Below, piece after piece: positions 19,175 through 26,790 of a stretch of DNA of 41,025 nucleotides. Both the position numbers and the translations under genes were made by a program. Numbering within the stretch: the first letter of the stretch is position 1; each line of letters begins with the position of its first letter. The notes below the pieces were generated by a model. The model had not been told where the DNA came from and made no database searches. It saw only the letters and a list, made by a program, of their open reading frames with translations. The stretch lies in the NCBI GenBank assembly GCA_947459205.1, contig CANHCR010000021.1:1-41025 (forward strand), in the 5' to 3' direction. Source of the DNA: Caryophanales bacterium. Its GTDB lineage: Bacteria; Bacillota; Bacilli; Paenibacillales; CANHCR01.

Positions 19175-20062
19175 ATGCAGTGGTTTGCTTATCTTGATCC
19201 GTATGCTTTCAGTTTCGGCCCGCTCACAGTCCGCTGGTATGGCGTATTGATTGCGCTCGGCATTCTCATCGGCTTGTGGATGGCGGTGCGCGAGGGGAAA
19301 AAGCACAACATTGCCCCCGAATTTTTTATGGACTTGTTGCTCATCGGTCTGCCATCAGCGCTGATCGGTGCGCGCCTCTACTATGTAGCGTTTCACTGGG
19401 ATTACTACAGCAAAAATCTCGGTAGCATTTTTTCGATATGGGAGGGTGGCATCGCAATTCTCGGTGCGTTGATTGGCGCGCTGATCGGCGGCGGCATTTA
19501 CATTCGTCGCAAAGGCTATTCATTTTGGCGAATAGCCGATATCGCTGCACCTTCTTTGCTAGTCGGACAAATCGTCGGGCGTTGGGGCAATTTTTTCAAC
19601 CGCGAGGCGTATGGCGGTCCGGTCGATCAGGCGTTTCTTGAATCGACCTTGATGTTGCCTGATTGGATTGTCAAGCAGATGTATATTGATGGTGTCTATC
19701 ACCATCCGACGTTCCTCTATGAATCCATGTGGAATGTGCTCGGCTTGGCGTTGCTGCTCTATTTGCGTCGCCGACCGTTTATTCGCACTGGTGAGATGAT
19801 CATCGGATACTTCCTTTGGTATGGGTTCGGGCGTTTCTTTATCGAAGGGCTACGTGAAGACAGTCTGACTTTCAATGCGTTTGACTGGTTAGCTGCGATG
19901 CTGAACGGACTCTGGGCGCCGATGACGTGGCTTGGTTTTGAGCAAGGTTCGATGTTGGCGTCCGGTGGTGATGTTCGCGCTTCGCAGTTGCTCAGTTTAC
20001 TGATTGTGATTACGGCGATCGCACTGCTGATTTGGCGTCGGAAAAAGTTGCAAAAGGAGTGA
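19175..20062 (+). CDS. lgt: Prolipoprotein diacylglyceryl transferase
   Basis: Integral membrane enzyme that moves diacylglycerol from phosphatidylglycerol to the lipobox cysteine of prelipoproteins. The 295 residues show about seven hydrophobic helices. The Lgt signature GRWGNFFNREAYGG is at residues 135-148, and the conserved GARLYYV is near 65-71. AAAGGAG is 8 nt before the ATG. The order hprK-lgt-ppaX is the one known from Bacillus. The gene ends 7 bp before ppaX. Confidence 0.96.
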   Translation: MQWFAYLDPYAFSFGPLTVRWYGVLIALGILIGLWMAVREGKKHNIAPEFFMDLLLIGLPSALIGARLYYVAFHWDYYSKNLGSIFSIWEGGIAILGALIGALIGGGIYIRRKGYSFWRIADIAAPSLLVGQIVGRWGNFFNREAYGGPVDQAFLESTLMLPDWIVKQMYIDGVYHHPTFLYESMWNVLGLALLLYLRRRPFIRTGEMIIGYFLWYGFGRFFIEGLREDSLTFNAFDWLAAMLNGLWAPMTWLGFEQGSMLASGGDVRASQLLSLLIVITAIALLIWRRKKLQKE

Positions 20063-20069
20063 CTAGCAC

Positions 20070-20702
20070 ATGTACGATACGGTGCTGTTTGATTTGGACG
20101 GCACGTTGATTGATACGAACGAGTTGATTATCCAGTCGTTTTTTCATGCGTTAGCAGACGTTCGCAGCGATTTGACGCGTGAGGAAATCATCCCGCAAAT
20201 GGGAAAAACGCTGAATGAACAGTTGCGGATTTTGAGCGGGCGGACGGATGTCGATAATCTACTGAAGGCGTACCGCGAATATAACGTCGCTCATCACAAC
20301 CAGATGGTGCGACTGTTCCCTAATGTCCACGAATGTTTGCAACAACTTCGCGAGCAGGGCGTGAAACTCGGGGTGGTGACGACCAAAATGCGCGCATCAA
20401 CGGAGCGCAGCTTGCGATTCTTTCATCTGCTGGAACTCTTTGACTGCATTGTGACAGTGGAAGATGTCGAGCACCCCAAACCCCACCCTGAACCTGTGCT
20501 TCAAGCGTTGCAGTTGTTGGGCGCGGATGCAAACCAGTCGGTCATGGTTGGCGACAGTGCATTCGACTTGTTGGCGGCTCAAGCAGCCGGTGTGAAAGCG
20601 CTCGGCGTCGCCTGGTCGCTAAAAGGTGCCGATCACCTGCAGCAATTTCAACCGGTGACCATCATCGACGATATGTTACAAATTCCGGCGTTACTTCGGT
20701 AG
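20070..20702 (+). CDS. ppaX: Pyrophosphatase PpaX (HAD family)
   Basis: HAD hydrolase of 210 residues that splits inorganic pyrophosphate. In Bacillus it removes the pyrophosphate made when HprK/P dephosphorylates HPr, which explains its place in this operon. Motif I DLDGTLIDTN is at residues 8-17 with the nucleophile Asp8. The motif II threonine is in GVVTTKMRAS, lysine motif III in HPKPHPEP, and motif IV in MVGDSAFDLLAA. AAGGAG precedes the ATG. The last codons and the stop form the left half of the operon terminator. Confidence 0.92.
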   Translation: MYDTVLFDLDGTLIDTNELIIQSFFHALADVRSDLTREEIIPQMGKTLNEQLRILSGRTDVDNLLKAYREYNVAHHNQMVRLFPNVHECLQQLREQGVKLGVVTTKMRASTERSLRFFHLLELFDCIVTVEDVEHPKPHPEPVLQALQLLGADANQSVMVGDSAFDLLAAQAAGVKALGVAWSLKGADHLQQFQPVTIIDDMLQIPALLR

Positions 20703-20715
20703 CGTCGGTTTTTTT
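20685..20715 (+). terminator. Terminator overlapping the ppaX stop
   Basis: CCGGCGTTAC pairs over a TTCG tetraloop with GTAGCGTCGG (ten pairs, two G-T), then seven T. The left arm is ppaX coding sequence. Confidence 0.9.
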
Positions 20716-20766
20716 ATGAAAATTTGGCGCTATGAGAATCTGCAGTGCGCAAAAGGCTGTGCGTTG

Positions 20767-20775
20767 CATATGATA
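20767..20775 (+). promoter_or_regulatory. Possible mother-cell (SigK/SigE-like) -10 element
   Basis: CATATGATA matches the CATANNNTA -10 form of SigK promoters. No convincing -35 is seen. It sits about 35 bp before the cysteine-rich operon, directly after the ppaX terminator, where this operon must have a promoter. Weak evidence for sporulation control. Confidence 0.3.
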
Positions 20776-20809
20776 TCGCGACTCCATGTTAGAAAGAGGT
20801 TGATGAGAG

Positions 20810-21364
20810 ATGGGACAGCAAGATCCATGTGCGAAACTATTCATTTCCGCAGACGATTGCGAAACGTTGTGTCCGCCATGCCCGACAGATTCGCTGCGTG
20901 ACGGCAAAACGTTTCAAGTGCAACTTGAGAATTTGCCTTCGAGTTGTACGGTTGAGTTCACGCAAGATATATTTGACGTCGTGCAATGTAATGAAGAAGT
21001 AGATGTTTTGTATGACAGTTGCGAACAACCGGTCGACATCACGCTTTGCGAGGGAACTTCCTCGGAGCAGACGATTTCCTGTTGTTTGACGCTCGATTAT
21101 TTGCAACTGAAGGGCGATCTCGAACTGTTGTTCAATATTGGCGGAATTTGTGCTTCAGATTGTCTGGTCGAACCGAAAGTACTGTTTTTTCATGCCGTCG
21201 CAAAAGTGAACGTTGACGAACTGTGCTACTACTGTGTCGGTACGCGTCCGACGATCACCAACGGCGACTTGTGCGATTACTTTTCCATCGTCATCGACAG
21301 TGTCAGTCTTACTGGTTTAGTGACCTATACCGTACAATTTTTAGGATGCCCGGCACCGTTATGA
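20810..21364 (+). CDS. Cysteine-rich protein, paralogue of the 21978-22880 C-terminal domain
   Basis: Not a family I recognise. The 184-residue acidic protein has 16 cysteines (positions 7, 17, 21, 24, 46, 60, 71, 80, 91, 92, 114, 118, 139, 142, 155, 180), no signal peptide and alternating hydrophobic residues typical of beta strands. It aligns along most of its length with the C-terminal half of the protein at 21978-22880. Shared blocks are CPPCPxDSxRxG, SEQxxxCxLxLDYxQLxGxL, VDExCYxCxGxRP and a terminal TYxVxFxGC. No signal peptide but many cysteines is the pattern of spore coat or appendage proteins, so a spore-surface role is plausible but unproven. First gene of a four-gene operon; its stop overlaps the next start by 4 nt. 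Confidence 0.75.
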   Translation: MGQQDPCAKLFISADDCETLCPPCPTDSLRDGKTFQVQLENLPSSCTVEFTQDIFDVVQCNEEVDVLYDSCEQPVDITLCEGTSSEQTISCCLTLDYLQLKGDLELLFNIGGICASDCLVEPKVLFFHAVAKVNVDELCYYCVGTRPTITNGDLCDYFSIVIDSVSLTGLVTYTVQFLGCPAPL

Positions 21365-21645
21365 GTGAAGTGAGCAACGGACGTCATGTTGCGCGACCAA
21401 GACGAAGCGGTTGTGGTTGCGGGGGTGCACGCAAGCGCCAAGTAGAGCAAGTGACGATAGAAAATGTGCCGACGACCGAGTCGACGCATACGGCAGAGGT
21501 TTTGCCAGTGAACGGCGAATCAGTTGAAAAACCGAGCAGCGAGCAGAGCAGTCGGAATTTGCGCACCTCTGCGAGTGGCGACAGGCCGCTCACCAAGTCT
21601 GTTCCTCGCAATCGGTTCACTCGCCGCAACAAAGGCAAACGATGA
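21361..21645 (+). CDS. Small basic, probably disordered protein in the cysteine-rich operon
   Basis: Unrecognised 94-residue protein. The N-terminus has a basic cluster with RRSGCGCGGARKR. The middle is low complexity, rich in Ser, Thr, Glu and Val, and the C-terminus is again basic (RNRFTRRNKGKR). It has no membrane segment or signal peptide. Its ATG overlaps the previous stop (ATGA) and its own stop overlaps the next start (ATGA), so it is translated in a coupled series. The open frame extends upstream to 21223, but that part lies inside the preceding gene. The composition resembles linkers found in spore coat proteins; no function is assigned. Confidence 0.65.
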   Translation: MSEVSNGRHVARPRRSGCGCGGARKRQVEQVTIENVPTTESTHTAEVLPVNGESVEKPSSEQSSRNLRTSASGDRPLTKSVPRNRFTRRNKGKR

Positions 21646-21962
21646 CCAGTTCCTTATCAATCGTAGAGTGGTTGGTGCTCGCACTCGCCGTCTTCCGTTT
21701 GGTACGATTGATGCTGTTTGACACAATCACGCGCCCAGTACGCTCCTATTTTTTGCAGGAAAACGATGAGGAAGTAATTATCAGTGGGAGCGGCTGGCGC
21801 TTCCTCATCGGCTACTTGCTAACCTGCCATTGGTGCGCCGGTATTTGGTGCGGCTCAATCGTTGCTACAATTTATCTGCTCGCACCGTGGACATTTCCAC
21901 TTTGGCTCGGGTTGTCTTTAGCGAGCATTTCATCGCTGTTACACGAGTGGTTAGAAACATAG
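21642..21962 (+). CDS. DUF1360 (YngL-like) membrane protein
   Basis: Short 106-residue membrane protein with an N-terminal helix (about residues 7-27), a central polar stretch and two further hydrophobic segments from about 46 to 98. The CHWCAGIWCG motif near residues 57-66 is the conserved cysteine/tryptophan core I associate with DUF1360. The family is common in spore-forming Bacilli and its function is not established. The ATGA overlap with the upstream gene and the 15-bp gap to the next place it firmly in the cysteine-rich operon. Confidence 0.8.
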   Translation: MTSSLSIVEWLVLALAVFRLVRLMLFDTITRPVRSYFLQENDEEVIISGSGWRFLIGYLLTCHWCAGIWCGSIVATIYLLAPWTFPLWLGLSLASISSLLHEWLET

Positions 21963-21977
21963 AGGGGGGCTTTGGAA

Positions 21978-22880
21978 ATGGCGACCAATCAGGTCGTGAT
22001 CGGCGGTTTTACGATTACATTTGACGGCGTAACACCTGTCAGTGGCGGCTATCAGTGGTCCTACACGATTGTCAATGACGGTTCCGAGAAAGACCTTAGC
22101 AATTGGGTGCTGGAGTTGCGGGATTGCAAAAACTTGCCGCCCAAAGTGTCTTGTTCGCTCGGTATGTGTGAGTTGACGGAGCAAACTTGTCCGCCGAAGA
22201 CAGTGAGCGAAGATGAAAAATGCGGGACATTTTTCGGCATTAAGTTCGATGACTTGCCTTCGGATACGTTGAAACAGACGTTCACTTTTGTGATGCCGCA
22301 ATTTGCAATACCCGAAGATGGCTGTTTCTATTTGAAATTCGGTCAAAATAGGGTGTGCGGCAACATTGCGGTACCGAAATGTGTCGATGACCCGCCATGT
22401 CCGCCATGTCCAAAAGACTCGATGCGCGAAGGTCGAAAAGTAACCGAGCAATTGCAGCTTCCGCGGATTGATTGTGCGTTGAAGTTGGTTGATGAAAAGC
22501 CGAGTGGTTCCTTGTGTGTCGGTGGCATTGAAATTTTGCCAGGCAAGTGTGACGAGCTCGTCGAGTTGACATTGTGCGGGCAAACCGCGTCGGAGCAACA
22601 ACTGAACTGTTTGTTGCCGCTTGACTATGTGCAACTGAGCGGAAACTTGCAAATCGTCTGGCAAATTCGCACCGTTCTCGAAACGGTGTGTGAGCCAGAG
22701 CCTGTAGAACTGACTTTTATGGCAGTCAGCACATTGTCGGTCGATGAAATATGCTACTTTTGCTTCGGGCAAAGACCAGATGTGACGCCAGAGGATCTGT
22801 GTAACTGGTTTGACATTGAGATTGTTGAATCAACGCCGAGCGGGCAATTGACGTACATCGTCACGTTCGCTGGTTGCTAA
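21978..22880 (+). CDS. Two-domain cysteine-rich protein
   Basis: Unrecognised 300-residue protein. Residues 1-130 look like a separate beta-sandwich-like module (ITFDGVTPVSGGYQWSYTIV, then NWVLELRDC) with its own cysteine pairs. From CPPCPKDSMREG near residue 141 to the end it is a paralogue of the 20810-21364 protein, keeping the same order of cysteine blocks and the final TYIVTFAGC. No signal peptide is seen. The ATG at 21978 has GGGGGG nine nt upstream; a TTG six bases earlier is an unlikely alternative. Last gene of the operon, closed by a bidirectional terminator. Probably a structural partner of the first protein (inference). Confidence 0.75.
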   Translation: MATNQVVIGGFTITFDGVTPVSGGYQWSYTIVNDGSEKDLSNWVLELRDCKNLPPKVSCSLGMCELTEQTCPPKTVSEDEKCGTFFGIKFDDLPSDTLKQTFTFVMPQFAIPEDGCFYLKFGQNRVCGNIAVPKCVDDPPCPPCPKDSMREGRKVTEQLQLPRIDCALKLVDEKPSGSLCVGGIEILPGKCDELVELTLCGQTASEQQLNCLLPLDYVQLSGNLQIVWQIRTVLETVCEPEPVELTFMAVSTLSVDEICYFCFGQRPDVTPEDLCNWFDIEIVESTPSGQLTYIVTFAGC

Positions 22881-22882
22881 TA

Positions 22883-22938
22883 AAAACGGGGTGTCCCAAG
22901 GTCATGAATAATGACTTCGGGACGCCCCATTATTTTTT
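22883..22938. terminator. Bidirectional terminator
   Basis: GGGGTGTCCC (22888-22897) pairs with GGGACGCCCC (22919-22928), with an inner GTCAT/ATGAC stem. T runs follow on both strands (TTTTTT at 22933-22938 on plus, TTTTTA from 22887 on minus). It serves the cysteine-rich operon and the convergent nuclease gene. Confidence 0.92.
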
Positions 22939-24000
22939 CGATTTGCGGAAGCCAGCATTGAGCGCTTCCTGTTCGTTACAAAACAGTTGCTCCGGTTTTG
23001 TGATATTGTAGTAGTCTCCGCCAGGAACGTGGTATATTTTTTCCTTTTTGCTATTGATGTTCCCCTTAATCAGCGGATTTGCACAACCACTTTTCGCATT
23101 GTAATTGGATGGCATCGTACGGTCGGGCACTGTCACTACCTCACTTGGCAGTCCCCAAAGTCCGCGTGCCTGCGTTCGTGCACTCGTTTGCAACGCTCGA
23201 AACAAATCCACCCAGCGAACATTCGGCGGATAGGTCATCATTTGTGCATACCCTTGGTTCATCAGCGAAGCGTTAAAAAATGTGCCGTCAGTAAAGTACA
23301 AATAGCCAAGCAAACGGCCGTACTTGTCACGCGGTTCGACATCGAGCTCAATCAGCACTTGTTTGCCCGTGAGTTGAGATTTGCTGAAATTCGACGCTTC
23401 ACGACCGTACGGTTCCTCGCCGATACGCGGGTGCACCGTCTCTGGAGTGTCGACACCGATCAAACGGATCCGCTCATTGCGATTGTTCCAGCGAATTTCC
23501 AAAGTATCTCCGTCTATGACTTTCATCACTTGTGTACGTACCATCTGCTGTGTGCTCACGGTAATGATTTGTGCATGTGCTTGCCAACCGGTTGTAGCGC
23601 CCATCGCTTGCGCTAGCGGACGGAGAGGTACGAGGGACTGGCCATTCGCTTGTTGACAAGTTGTTGGAAGGCGACTTGTGTTGCCATTGATGACGGCGCG
23701 AGCCTCGCCGACCTTGCAGGAGAAACGTAGTTTCCCGCGCTGCACCGAAATCGTTTTCGTACTGCGATTGTATGTGAACCTGGCATTCAGGGCTGCGGCG
23801 AACGGTGCACTCGAGACGAGCCAATGCCCGCCTTGACCTGCCTGCGCTTTCGTTGTTAACAGATTGCCGTTTACATAAATGTCTGCAACACCGGCAGGAG
23901 ATTGTGCTGCTTTCAATGGATATGTGAAAAAAGTGGCGACAATCAGCGCGACGATGACGACAATCAGCAGCAGTATTTGATAGTGTATGTTTCGCAACAT
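22930..24000 (-). CDS. Secreted or membrane-anchored thermonuclease with N-terminal stalk-like and C-terminal sunset-like motif
   Basis: Staphylococcal-nuclease-type enzyme of 356 residues, predicted to degrade DNA and RNA outside the cell with calcium. Residues 8-27 form a signal peptide or membrane anchor. Residues 38-150 resemble the copper amine oxidase N-terminal (stalk) domain, with YVNG, GTTGW-like and LVPLRPLAQAMGA segments. The nuclease domain follows: D163 in VIDGDT, R179, D184 and E187 in RLIGVDTPE, R229 in DKYGR, all catalytic positions kept. The C-terminal 45 residues (GNINSKKEKIYHVPGGDYY) match the sunset motif. GAAAGGGGCG precedes the start on the minus strand. Confidence 0.9.
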   Translation of the reverse strand: MLRNIHYQILLLIVVIVALIVATFFTYPLKAAQSPAGVADIYVNGNLLTTKAQAGQGGHWLVSSAPFAAALNARFTYNRSTKTISVQRGKLRFSCKVGEARAVINGNTSRLPTTCQQANGQSLVPLRPLAQAMGATTGWQAHAQIITVSTQQMVRTQVMKVIDGDTLEIRWNNRNERIRLIGVDTPETVHPRIGEEPYGREASNFSKSQLTGKQVLIELDVEPRDKYGRLLGYLYFTDGTFFNASLMNQGYAQMMTYPPNVRWVDLFRALQTSARTQARGLWGLPSEVVTVPDRTMPSNYNAKSGCANPLIKGNINSKKEKIYHVPGGDYYNITKPEQLFCNEQEALNAGFRKSKK

Positions 24001-24066
24001 CTACATTCGCCCCTTTCGCAAAAATAGTCTTCGTAGTCTCGTTACAGTATTTTTATCCGTGTATAC

Positions 24067-24072
24067 ATTATA
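24067..24072 (-). promoter_or_regulatory. Candidate -10 box for the nuclease gene
   Basis: TATAAT on the minus strand about 65 bp before the start codon. The -35 region is not convincing. Confidence 0.35.
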
Positions 24073-24174
24073 CGATTTTTTTTGCTCGTTGCATCCATAT
24101 TCCGGGGCTCCGAAAGTGATTCTACGGGTAACGCAACAAAAAAATGAGTTGTACACAAAATAGAATAGTAGTAA

Positions 24175-24180
24175 TATAAT
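24175..24180 (+). promoter_or_regulatory. Candidate -10 box for the 24203 gene
   Basis: Perfect TATAAT. A TTGTAC at 24149-24154 lies 20 bp upstream, longer than the usual spacer, so the -35 is uncertain. The gene starts 23 bp downstream. Confidence 0.4.
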
Positions 24181-24202
24181 GTTAAATAAGGAGTGAGCTC
24201 TT

Positions 24203-25072
24203 ATGTGTAATCAGTCAACCATTTCAAGAAGCCTAATCATTTCCCTAGTTTTTCTCCTTGCCTTTGTATCCGTTTCTGCGCAAACTGCAGTCGTTGCGGC
24301 ACCTAGCAAATCCCGGCCAGCGGTCGCGTTGCTCAAACTGAACATGAATGGACAATTTGCCCAACTTGCTGATCAACCGATTTTACGAAACGGACAATCC
24401 ATGATACCGGCCGCGGCCCTGCGTTCGTTGCAAATGAATGTAATGTGGATGAGTCAAACGAAAACCGTCACGATTAACAAAGGTTCAAGATGGCTCTCTC
24501 TGGCACTCGGAGAGCAGAATACGTTCATCCAAAATGACAAAGTATTCGTTCCCGCTCATTCCCTCCGAACATTTAGCGAGCTAATCGTAGAGTATGAGGC
24601 GTTGCGGAATATTGTTTTTCTACGTGACCGCTCCTATAAGCCTGACATGACCGTGTTGAATCAGGGGAACTTGGTCGATGCCCGCAGGGCCGTGATTAGT
24701 TTGCCAATTAACATAGGCAGTTTTAAACCTTGGCAAGGCGTGTTACTAAATGAACATGGATATGCCTTTAAAAAAGGTGAAGCGTTACGTTATACATTCA
24801 ACGCCTACTTGGCATCTGCACCGTTTCAGTCGATCAAAACGATTGTCGAAGTGAAAAATGGAAAAGCTTATGTTGTTTATCAGGAAGAGAATCACGCAAT
24901 GGATTATGAAGGGGACATTAAAGACTTAGGCGATCGTAAAATCGCAAGTGAATTTAACGAATATGCGAACGAATTTAGTGTGTTTCTAGTCAAAGAAAAC
25001 AAACAAATCGTCAAACAATACGAGCAACATATTCAGTCGGTTACCAATGAGTTGCGTACAGATCGGAAATAA
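24203..25072 (+). CDS. Secreted protein with copper amine oxidase N-terminal-like domain
   Basis: Protein of 289 residues with a clear signal peptide (hydrophobic core about 10-28, cleavage likely near VVAA-APS). Residues about 40-140 resemble the copper amine oxidase N-domain fold: GQFAQLADQPILRNGQSMIP, MWMSQTKTVTIN and KVFVPAHSLR are typical strands. This domain acts as a wall or polymer interaction module and has no catalysis of its own. The remaining part is polar and unassigned. GGAGTG is upstream. It is divergent from the nuclease, which has a related N-terminal domain, so the two may share a location at the cell surface (inference). Confidence 0.75.
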   Translation: MCNQSTISRSLIISLVFLLAFVSVSAQTAVVAAPSKSRPAVALLKLNMNGQFAQLADQPILRNGQSMIPAAALRSLQMNVMWMSQTKTVTINKGSRWLSLALGEQNTFIQNDKVFVPAHSLRTFSELIVEYEALRNIVFLRDRSYKPDMTVLNQGNLVDARRAVISLPINIGSFKPWQGVLLNEHGYAFKKGEALRYTFNAYLASAPFQSIKTIVEVKNGKAYVVYQEENHAMDYEGDIKDLGDRKIASEFNEYANEFSVFLVKENKQIVKQYEQHIQSVTNELRTDRK

Positions 25073-25081
25073 CAGATAATA

Positions 25082-25098
25082 TGGACAAATAGTGTCCA
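25082..25098. repeat. Short inverted repeat before the 25138 gene
   Basis: TGGACA and TGTCCA are perfect 6-bp arms with a 5-nt spacer, 40 bp before the start of the acidic protein gene. Operator-like, but there is no T run. Confidence 0.4.
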
Positions 25099-25137
25099 CA
25101 CCTGCTTGTTATGCTTTCTTCACAAGGAGGTGATACC

Positions 25138-25416
25138 ATGTTCGACAAACAATGGTTTTCCGCAATAGAACAAGCTGTGCAAGAAGCTTTGGTGTTGCAT
25201 GAAACGGAAAAAGCTGCCGGTGGCGAGGAAGATGAAGGTAAATGGGCGGAATTAACGACCCGTGCAGAACAGCACATGAACGTCATTGACGCAAAACTTG
25301 CTGAGAAAGATGCCGAATTCGATGCAATCGAGCGAGAATTGGATGAAGCATTGGAGAGTGGTGACGCAACGCAAATGGGCGCTGTCGTCGCGAAAATGTT
25401 TCAATTTTGGAACTAA
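25138..25416 (+). CDS. Small acidic hypothetical protein
   Basis: Unrecognised cytosolic protein of 92 residues, strongly acidic and mainly helical. Heptad-like Ala/Leu/Glu patterns (AKLAEKDAEFDAIERELDEAL) suggest a coiled coil near residues 54-80. No signal peptide, cysteine or known motif is visible. The start is fixed by an exceptional ribosome binding site, AAGGAGGTGAT ending 3 nt before the ATG, complementary to the 16S rRNA tail over many bases. The same site precedes the CMALHC protein at 27686, so both are probably well translated. A terminator follows, making it monocistronic. Confidence 0.65.
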   Translation: MFDKQWFSAIEQAVQEALVLHETEKAAGGEEDEGKWAELTTRAEQHMNVIDAKLAEKDAEFDAIERELDEALESGDATQMGAVVAKMFQFWN

Positions 25417-25454
25417 CTCTTTGTGATTAAAAATCGATCGTACTACGCTATGTT

Positions 25455-25486
25455 GCGACTTATCCAGCGGATGGTCGCTTTTTTTT
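25455..25486 (+). terminator. Terminator after the acidic protein gene
   Basis: GCGACT with ATCC pairs with GGAT and GGTCGC, one bulged T, then eight T. Confidence 0.82.
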
Positions 25487-25504
25487 GAAAACGCAACATT
25501 TTCC

Positions 25505-25523
25505 AACGTTAGCACGTTATAAT
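25505..25523 (+). promoter_or_regulatory. Candidate -10 with adjoining inverted repeat
   Basis: TATAAT at 25518-25523 is preceded by AACGT-TAGC-ACGTT (25505-25518), whose right arm shares the first T of the -10. No clear -35 is present, so activation or an alternative sigma factor is possible. Confidence 0.4.
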
Positions 25524-25548
25524 AGTAACCAAGAAAGGGATGATGATT

Positions 25549-26739
25549 ATGTTTGCAAAAACAGCTGTTAAGAAGATGGCCGTAAAAATAGCGGCAATTA
25601 CCTTGTTATTATTTGTATTCTCCGCAACAGCCGTCGTATTGGCGAGTGACTCAAACGTTCAACCGCAACCAGCGCTCCCATCCGTCGATGTGATGAATCG
25701 CGCAATCGAAATCAAAAACAAAATTCATGCATTGCATCAAGAAATCGACAAGTTGCATAAGGAATTGGATAGTCTATACGCTTCAATGCCTAAAATTCCT
25801 GAACCGCCGATTGTAGTCGAGCCAAACCCGAATCAATCGCAGATTGAGCAATTGATGAAAGCGATTGAAAAGTGGAATGCGGTTCTTAATGATTCTGCGG
25901 CTTCCGAAACAGAGAAAAAACGCGCGTACGAAGAGATTGTGGCGCTCAAGCAGTCGATTGCGAAACTGCAAGACGATGGCCGTACGATTGGAATTTACCC
26001 GCCACCGCCACCACCGCTACCTTGCTTAGGCGCTTATTTAGATGCGAGCGGACAACTTCGAAACGCTTGCGGTGAAAACAATGTGAAACCACTGCCAGTA
26101 CCAAATGATGATGTCGTCGTTTGTATGGCACTGCATTGTCCAAAACCATCGCCGAATCAGCAGCAGATTGATCAGTTGATGAAAGCGATCGAGAAGTGGT
26201 ATGTATTAATTAACGATTCGAAAACAGCTGAAGCCGAGAAAAAACGTGCTTATGAAGAAATTGCAAATCTCAAGCAATCGATTGCGAAGTTGCAAGATGA
26301 TGGTCGTGCGATTGGGATTTTCCCGCCGCCACCGCCAAAACCACCGGTGAAACCGCCAGTTGCAGAAAAACAAGTTACCACATCTTCGAACGGTGCGAAG
26401 AACGAATTGGCTTGCATGGCGCTCAACTGTCCGAAGCCGGCAGCGGCGAAACCGGCACCAGTCAAACCTGAGCCGATTAAGCCGCAGCCAGTGAAGCCAC
26501 AACCAGTAAAACCACAACCGGTAAAGCCACAACCGGTAAAGCCACAACCGGTGAAACCGACGCCAGTGAGACCTGCACCTGTAAAGCCAACGCCGGTGAA
26601 ACCGCAGCCAGTGAAACCACAACCAGTGAGACTTGAACCTGTAAAGCCGGCGCCAGTTAAACCTGAACCGGTGAAACCGCAACCGATAAAACCTGCTCCG
26701 GCAAAATCTCAGTTGAGCCAACCGGTCATAAAAAGATAG
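25549..26739 (+). CDS. Secreted proline-rich repeat protein with CMALxC motifs
   Basis: Unrecognised protein of 396 residues. A signal peptide occupies residues 1-32. A helical segment about 47-78 is followed by two copies of a 61-residue helical module (about 94-154 and 202-262) that share QLMKAIEKW, EKKRAYEEI and LKQSIAKLQDDGR, each ending in a run of prolines (GI[YF]PPPPP). Motifs CMALHC (192-197) and CMALNC (289-294) follow the modules. The C-terminal 100 residues are PVKPQ/PVKPA pentapeptides like wall-spanning stalks. No LPXTG or other anchor is present. Start: ATGs at 25540 and 25543 are too close to AAAGGG, so 25549 is chosen. CMALxC is shared with the 27686 protein. Role unknown; surface or spore structure is possible. 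Confidence 0.75.
   Translation: MFAKTAVKKMAVKIAAITLLLFVFSATAVVLASDSNVQPQPALPSVDVMNRAIEIKNKIHALHQEIDKLHKELDSLYASMPKIPEPPIVVEPNPNQSQIEQLMKAIEKWNAVLNDSAASETEKKRAYEEIVALKQSIAKLQDDGRTIGIYPPPPPPLPCLGAYLDASGQLRNACGENNVKPLPVPNDDVVVCMALHCPKPSPNQQQIDQLMKAIEKWYVLINDSKTAEAEKKRAYEEIANLKQSIAKLQDDGRAIGIFPPPPPKPPVKPPVAEKQVTTSSNGAKNELACMALNCPKPAAAKPAPVKPEPIKPQPVKPQPVKPQPVKPQPVKPQPVKPTPVRPAPVKPTPVKPQPVKPQPVRLEPVKPAPVKPEPVKPQPIKPAPAKSQLSQPVIKR
26455..26720 (+). repeat. Coding PVKPx pentapeptide repeat tract
   Basis: 15-nt units coding for PVKPQ, PVKPT, PVRPA and similar. Third-position variation (CCA/CCG, GTA/GTG) makes the copies less alike than in the 27686 gene, so this tract looks older. Confidence 0.8.
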
Positions 26740-26790
26740 CACCATCGGTTGAAGTGAATTCTTCAAATATTACCAATAGCATCGTTTCTC

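Noticed and set aside
26206-26766. Long minus-strand frame of Arg/Leu/Phe repeats opposite the proline-rich tract
   Set aside because: It is the antisense image of the VKPxP repeats; no ribosome binding site and composition fully explained by the plus-strand gene.
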